Below the pieces are notes generated by a model that was not told the origin of the DNA, made no database searches, and saw only the letters and a list, made by a program, of their open reading frames with translations. The position numbers and the translations under genes were made by a program. A stretch of 64,000 nt of DNA from Pardosa pseudoannulata (taxonomy: Eukaryota > Arthropoda > Arachnida > Araneae > Lycosidae): assembly GCA_032207245.1 (NCBI GenBank), contig CM063499.1:80310035-80374034 (forward strand). The letters run 5' to 3'. Positions 59,030 through 64,000 of the stretch are shown here, piece after piece; position 1 is the stretch's first letter; every line of letters begins with the position of its first letter.

Positions 59030-59292
59030 GCAGTCAAGCACACACCGGGCTCATATGGCCGTGAGGCTCTTTAGGCTTCTACGGCGGTGGTAAATAGATC
59101 ACAAGTACTGGGCCACCCCACCAGCTCAAGGCATCCGACGCGCGCCCGGAGCGCTGCAGGCGCAATCCACAATCGAACGCAGAAGAGAGGCAGTAGGAGG
59201 GAGAATCGGAATACTACTGGATGCTTAGCGGTCCACTTGACTCACGGAATTAGCGAGAGTGGCGCGAACTACACCGTCCAAATAGTCTATAA
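59030..59292 (+). other. GC-rich island of unknown nature
   Basis: Abruptly GC-rich compared with its surroundings: CTTCTACGGCGGTGG, GACGCGCGCCCGGAGCGC, GCGAGAGTGGCGCG. It has an open plus frame over 59087-59300 with no motif that I recognise. It ends where a hAT-like CAGGGGTGGCCGACC begins at 59294. Confidence 0.4.
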
Positions 59293-59436
59293 CAGGGGTG
59301 GCCGACCTGCGAGCCACATGCGGCTGTTTGAAGGATTATTTGTGGATATCGATAAATGTACCAGAGTTCCCTTTTCATTTTTGTGTTATTATATTTTTAA
59401 AAAAATTACAACTGATGGAGCTCCGTTAATGCTGGG

Positions 59437-59620
59437 GGCCGAACGATGGCCGAATGGTTAGGGTGCTGACCTTCGGAACCGGAGTTCGTGGGTTCGAATC
59501 CCACAGTGACATGGATGTTCGTAGCCGTTCGGAATCGGCTTTAAGCAGTAGGTCCCGGTCTCATTAGCCCTCGTGTTGCAAAAAGTAGACCGTAGCGCTC
59601 CAAACCACACCAAACCAAAA
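59437..59620 (+). mobile_element. young full-length SINE S1, 14-bp target duplication
   Basis: CCGTTAATGCTGGG at 59423-59436 and 59621-59634. GGCCGAACGATGGCCGAATG start, consensus A and B boxes, tail CTCCAAACCACACCAAACC. The best reference copy in the window. Confidence 0.96.
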
Positions 59621-59777
59621 CCGTTAATGCTGGGTAAAAAAAAATCGGTCTTATTGTCCTTTTAAGAGATGATTCTCTAATTCCACAATTCATACCGATT
59701 GATTGCATAATTCACGGAGAACATCTCGTTACAAATATTTAAAATATCCTGATGTTGTGAAAACAGTGTAACACATT

Positions 59778-60278
59778 CCCAGATAGCAAATTTAGTTTAC
59801 ATCAAACTTGCAGCAGTCTTGTTTTGCAAGCCTGCAAACTTGCAGCAAGTTCAGCATGACAAGTCTGCAAGTTTGAAACAAGACTGCAGCAAGTCTAAGA
59901 ATTTTCGCTTTCTTCAAGGTTGCCACAGTTTTGCAGCAAAAGAGCGTTGCAAAGGGGTGGTCGCTCTATGTTTCGTCTAACTTACCGGACTTTTGCTGCA
60001 ACTTTGTAGCGTCAAATTTGTGATGACAAGATATTATCCAGAATAAACAAAACTTGCTGGCCGAACGATGGCCGAATGGTTAGGGTGCTGGCCTTCGGAA
60101 CCGGAGTTCGTGGGTTCGAATCCCATTATGGCATGGATGTTCGTAGCCGTTCGGATTCGGCTTTAAGCAGTAGGTCCCGGTCTCATTAGCCCTCGTGTTG
60201 CAAAAAGTAGACCGTAGCACTCCCAACCCAAACCCAAAACCCAAACTTGCTGCAAGTATGCATGCTATGCTATCTGGG
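59778..60278 (+). mobile_element. MITE with CCCAGATAGCA TIR, split by a SINE
   Basis: CCCAGATAGCA at 59778-59788 and its complement at 60268-60278. The interior repeats AACTTGCAGCA / TTGCTGCAAGT / AGTCTGCAAGTTTG words in both orientations. The superfamily is not decided. Confidence 0.7.
60060..60242 (+). mobile_element. young full-length SINE S1, ~10-bp target duplication
   Basis: AAACTTGCTG at 60050-60059 and 60243-60252. The tail ends CCCAACCCAAACCCAAAACCC. Confidence 0.93.
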
Positions 60279-60689
60279 TTGTAAATTACATTCGCACCAA
60301 TGCAAAAAATCATCAACAATTCAAAAAAAAAATTCCTTGAGAAATTAAAGGACGAAGAACTTCTAAATGACATTCATTAAATATAATTTCTGCAAATATA
60401 ATTTTTAACACCTTTTAAATACGTATTTAATTGCGGCTCGCGAAATATTTCAAATTTTGAAAAATGGCTAAGAGCTTGGACACCCTTCATTTATAAGCTG
60501 CATCAATCGCCTGCATGAGCCGCATGCGAGTCGCAAACCGCAATGTATTGAAAATCAGCGATTTCATCAGGGATATAAAGAAGGGATAATATAGCATCAG
60601 TTCTTGGTTCAAATCTAGCTCATTCCCTTTCCTTATTCCTTCTTCATAAAACAATAAATAAAAAATAAATAAAATAAAATAAAAACTTA

Positions 60690-61258
60690 CGCTACGGCCA
60701 CTTTTGTTAGAAGTGATTTATTCATTTATCTAAGGAACACAATAGGTGAAATACAGATAAGCGCAAAATGTCAACGCGTTTGTGTATCTGCATTAAGTGT
60801 TTTGCAATTTTTTGTCAGCATATTTCGTCCGATTAGGATTGAAGATATCCATATCTGCATATATATTCTATTCAAGATCAGAGATTTAATTTAGATATGT
60901 AAAAAAGGGGATAATATTCATTGTTTCGTAGTTCGCATCAAGTTAATTCCTTATTCCTTCTTCATCAAAACATTACTTTTGAAATAAGACAGATTTCCGT
61001 AATCCTGTGACAAAAGAACTCTTATCTTTCGTTCATCATCAGTGAGTTTTTATTGATACGGCAATTATGCTTATTTCTTTTGTAAGATGAAGAATGATGA
61101 ATACTGTTACGACCGCAAAGTTTAGGTTTGCCGTTTGGCAACGGCAAAAATTTTTTTTTTTTTCTTTGTGTGTGTGTGTGTGTGTGTGTGTGAAAGGATG
61201 CGATGAACTAAGAACGCATCGAAACATTCCACCTTTTCATTTAGATGATTTGGATTAT
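60690..61258 (+). repeat. local duplication unit A
   Basis: TACGCTACGGCCACTTTTG... to ...GATTTGGATTATTGATTTAG. The later part recurs at 61683-61903, the earlier part at 62068-62238 plus 62867-63121. Contains a hairpin (TTGCCGTT-TGGC-AACGGCAA, 61129-61148) and a (TG)n run at 61167-61192. Confidence 0.88.
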
Positions 61259-61682
61259 TGATTTAGTTTTTCAACTCCTCTTCTTATCCCACTCTCCTGT
61301 TTCTAATCATGGATCTTGTTGGTGCTTGAACCACATTTGGCGAAATTGGCGTGCTTGCAGCTTGCGTGCGTGGCGTGCTTGCAGCGTGGCGTTTGAAATC
61401 TGGCGAGGGGATCGTAACTCAACAAATTGATACATAAACAAAAACAACATTTTGAGGAAAAATTTTACAAAAATTGAATATTTAAAATCTAATTGAATTA
61501 ACAAAGAAAACACATAACATTCATACTAAATAGACTGAAACATTCACTTAATCACAAATTAAATAAACTGAGTGTGATTTTCATCACAAATTTGTGATTT
61601 AGTGTAAATTGTAAAATTAATTTAAACTGTATTTTGAGTGGAGGTTGAAGAGGAGTTGTAAAATTGAAAATTTTTTTTCAAA

Positions 61683-61903
61683 TCTCTTATTTATTGATAC
61701 GGCAATTATGCTTATTTCTTTTGCAAGATGAAGAATGATGAATACTGTTACGACCGCAAAGTTTAGGTTTGCCGTTTGGCAACGGCAAAATAGTTTTTTT
61801 TTTCTTTGTGTGTGTGTGTGTGAAAGGATGCGATGAACTAAGAACGCATCGAAACATTCCACCTTTTCATTTAGATGATTTGGATTATTGATTTAGTTTT
61901 TAA
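61683..61903 (+). repeat. local duplication unit B (partial)
   Basis: Matches 61049-61258, including the TTGCCGTT/AACGGCAA hairpin, with a shorter TG run. Confidence 0.9.
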
Positions 61904-62067
61904 TGTTTTGTGTAGTGTTCGTTAAAATAAAAAGTGGTGTTACGAACTGTTGAATTTATTTGAGAACTTTCGACGTAAATAGAATAGAAAAATATGAATA
62001 TGAGTTGTTATTTGGTTCAGATCAAGATTTCCTTATTCCTTAAAAATAAATAAATAAATAAAGTTTA

Positions 62068-63121
62068 CGCTATGGCCACCTTTGTTATAAATGATTTTGT
62101 TTATCTAAGGAACACAATAGGTAAAAAACAGATAAGCGCAAAATGTCAACGCATTTGTGTATCTGCATTACGTTTTTTGAAATTTTTTGTTAGCATATTT
62201 CGTTCGATTAGGATTGAAGATTTCCGTATCTGCATATACCGAGGGGCCATCATTAAACTGACAGTGCTCACAGTGTTCTGTAGCGCGATCTATTTGCGAG
62301 AATGACGCCACATTTTGTAGGAAGATTAAACAAGACAAGGGACGAAGGATTACGCGAAAAAACAAATTAGTTCCCAAAGTCACCGTTAGGGGAATATTTG
62401 GAGCTGTGTTATAGAAAATAGAGTGTTAACACATTCAAATCAATACGAAGATTAATTTCTTAACTGTGCCAATGGACGTAACGTGAAATTTGAATAAAGA
62501 ACTTCTTTTTCTGCTCAGCGTACGTGATATTGCAGATCACGAAATTTTATCGGTGTATATGTAGATTTTACGCTTTTTTAAAAGTGTTGCCATATTGCAC
62601 TTGAACTAAATCAGAAAATGTGTATAATAAAAGGTAATTTTATTCCATATTAATTTGCATTTGTTAACACTCTATTTTCTATAAAGTATTCTATTTTCTA
62701 TACAGCTCCAAATATTCCCCTAGCGGTGACTTTTGGAACTAATTTGTTTTTTAGCAGAATCTTTCGTCCCCCGTCTTGTTTAATCTTCCTACAAAATGTG
62801 GCATCATTCTCGCAAATAGATCGCGCTACAAAACACTGCACTGACAGTTTAATTATGGCCACCCGGTATATTCTATTCAAGATCAGATATTTAATCAGAT
62901 ATGTAAAAAAAAGGGATAATATACATTATTTCGTAGTTCGAATCAAGTTAATTCCTTTTCCGTATTCCTTCTACAGAAACATCAAAACATTACTTTTGAA
63001 ATAAGATAGAATTTCTGTAATCCTGTGACAAAAGAACTCTTATCTTTCGTTCATCATCAGTGAGTTTTTATTGCTACGGCAATTATGCTTATTTCTTTTG
63101 CAAGATGAAGAATGATGAATA
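62068..63121 (+). repeat. local duplication unit C, with foldback insertion
   Basis: Matches unit A on both sides of the foldback element at 62239-62866 and ends at GAATGATGAATAC. Confidence 0.88.
62239..62866. mobile_element. foldback MITE, copy 2 (628 bp)
   Basis: Arms about 62239-62445 and 62645-62866. TA duplicated at 62237-62238 and 62867-62868. Unit A shows the empty site CTGCATATATATTCTATTC near 60856. Confidence 0.95.
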
Positions 63122-63124
63122 CCT

Positions 63125-63600
63125 TAAACATGTTGTAATATCGCAATAGATGCAAAAGACACCTTTCAAGTGTTGTAGCAAGACAACGGATTCCTGTAGT
63201 TCCACATTCATAGGTTGGAAAAAAAATGTTCTAAGCAGTTTGCATTTAAAGATTCTTTGAACACATTTTACCTAGTGATAGAAAATGGAATTAACCAACG
63301 AAATGCGCGACTAATTTTTTAGAAATGTATTTAATTTAATTTTTTTTTTAATTTTTGATATAATCTTCTTTGAATGCAAATAATGAAATTAAATGGGTCA
63401 CGCATGATCTCGAAAATTTTATCTATCAACCCTTTGCACTATTGTGTTGAGTGTGACTCTATATCAATTATTATCTCAGATCCTTTTGTGGAATGTCTTT
63501 CGACGTTTTTTGCAAATCTAAACCAATAGAAACTCAAATATAAATATAAAAATATCTATTTTTTGTGTGTGTGTGTATATATATATGTATAAAACGTGTA
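63125..63600. other. no feature seen
   Basis: AT-rich; a short GT/AT simple run near 63564-63590. Confidence 0.5.
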
Positions 63601-63601
63601 A

Positions 63602-64000
63602 TCCCTTATATAATAATAGCCTAAGTTATCTGTCTGTACGTCTATCCTCGAATTTATGGAGTGATTGGACCTGGAATGGATAGAGGCATACATATTGGAT
63701 TCTTCATAATTTAGGGTTAGCAAAATTCAAAGCGAGGAAAGTTTATCTTCTCCTAAACGATCGATCCGATTCTAAAATAAATTAGTATAAATAGGCTTCA
63801 TATCCCAGCGAAATATACTGTTGTCTTTAAAACGTTCGAAATCACCCCTTACTCCTTTACGAGTGTTTAATGCCATTATTTCGAGCCCTATTTTCCCGGT
63901 TAAGGGCAGGCTATTAAGTTTATCACATAATAAATAGGTAAAATAACATTATTTTCTAGCATTATGACGTCATTCCTTCTCATTTAACCATTTCTTAATT
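63602..64000 (+). mobile_element. Helitron family 1 copy, runs off the window
   Basis: TCCCTTATATAATAATAGCC start after A; interior collinear with other copies to the window end. Confidence 0.82.

Larger units (their letters stand above)
59294..60490. mobile_element. possible hAT element carrying nested insertions
   Basis: Left CAGGGGTGGCCGACCTGCGA; right, in reverse, AAGGGTGTCCAAGCTCTTAG with GCGAGCCGCA inside. The ends are only partly alike and no 8-bp duplication is visible, so this is tentative. Confidence 0.35.

Noticed and set aside
59437..59510. tRNA gene, because A and B boxes and a tRNA-like fold are present (also 37044, 48228, 60060)
   Set aside because: Each is followed by the same ~110-bp body and a CCAAACC tail, and two have target duplications: they are SINEs. 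No pairing acceptor stem is preserved.
51241..64000. exon 3 of the SDR gene
   Set aside because: No stretch after the phase-2 donor encodes a recognisable SDR16C C-terminus with an acceptor; I prefer to place it outside the window.

Overview
The window is AT-rich, intron-rich eukaryotic DNA dominated by transposable elements. The host looks like an arthropod. A spider or other chelicerate is my best guess, from the very long repeat-filled intron, the tRNA-derived SINEs and the mariner/Helitron/piggyBac/hAT mixture. That is inference, not proof. There is no operon structure, no CRISPR array, and no rRNA or functional tRNA that I can see.

One host gene is clear. It is a plus-strand short-chain dehydrogenase/reductase of the SDR16C type (epidermal retinol dehydrogenase 2 / 17-beta-HSD11/13-like). 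Exon 1 (16821-17276) carries an N-terminal hydrophobic anchor, the TGGGSGIG cofactor motif, NNAG and the catalytic Asn. Exon 2 (50983-51227) carries the catalytic Ser and YCASK. The two are joined in phase 0 across a 33.7 kb intron. The last ~70 residues are not recognisable here and probably lie downstream of the window.

The rest, region by region. 1-16.5 kb is upstream DNA: AT-rich sequence, a degenerate satellite, a hAT element with an 8-bp duplication nested in an older TTAA-type repeat, a tail-to-tail Helitron pair, a piggyBac-like MITE holding a foldback element, and two Helitron families. 17.3-51 kb is the giant intron: a hAT deletion derivative with a transposase C-terminus (20.0-20.9 kb), many Helitron copies, a piggyBac-like MITE, two tandem arrays (23.5-24.9 and 48.9-49.7 kb) whose ~223-bp unit contains a 44-codon ORF, a complete mariner with one nonsense codon (30.0-31.3 kb), a piggyBac relic keeping its cysteine-rich domain (34.5-35.0 kb), LINE 3' fragments (39.9-40.7 kb), a second copy of the hAT (42.6-43.8 kb) and several SINEs. 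51.2-64 kb is intron 2 or downstream DNA: another piggyBac relic, a 1.35 kb tandem duplication, a Helitron precisely nested in a Helitron, more SINEs, a SINE split by an insertion, and an array of locally duplicated segments, one of which took a foldback element after duplication.

The coding remnants in the repeats are transposase or reverse-transcriptase pieces; none looks like an intact autonomous element. The most unusual structure is the repeated micro-ORF array. The best-supported structural result is the Helitron family (TC start, 16-bp hairpin, CTAG end, insertion without target duplication).
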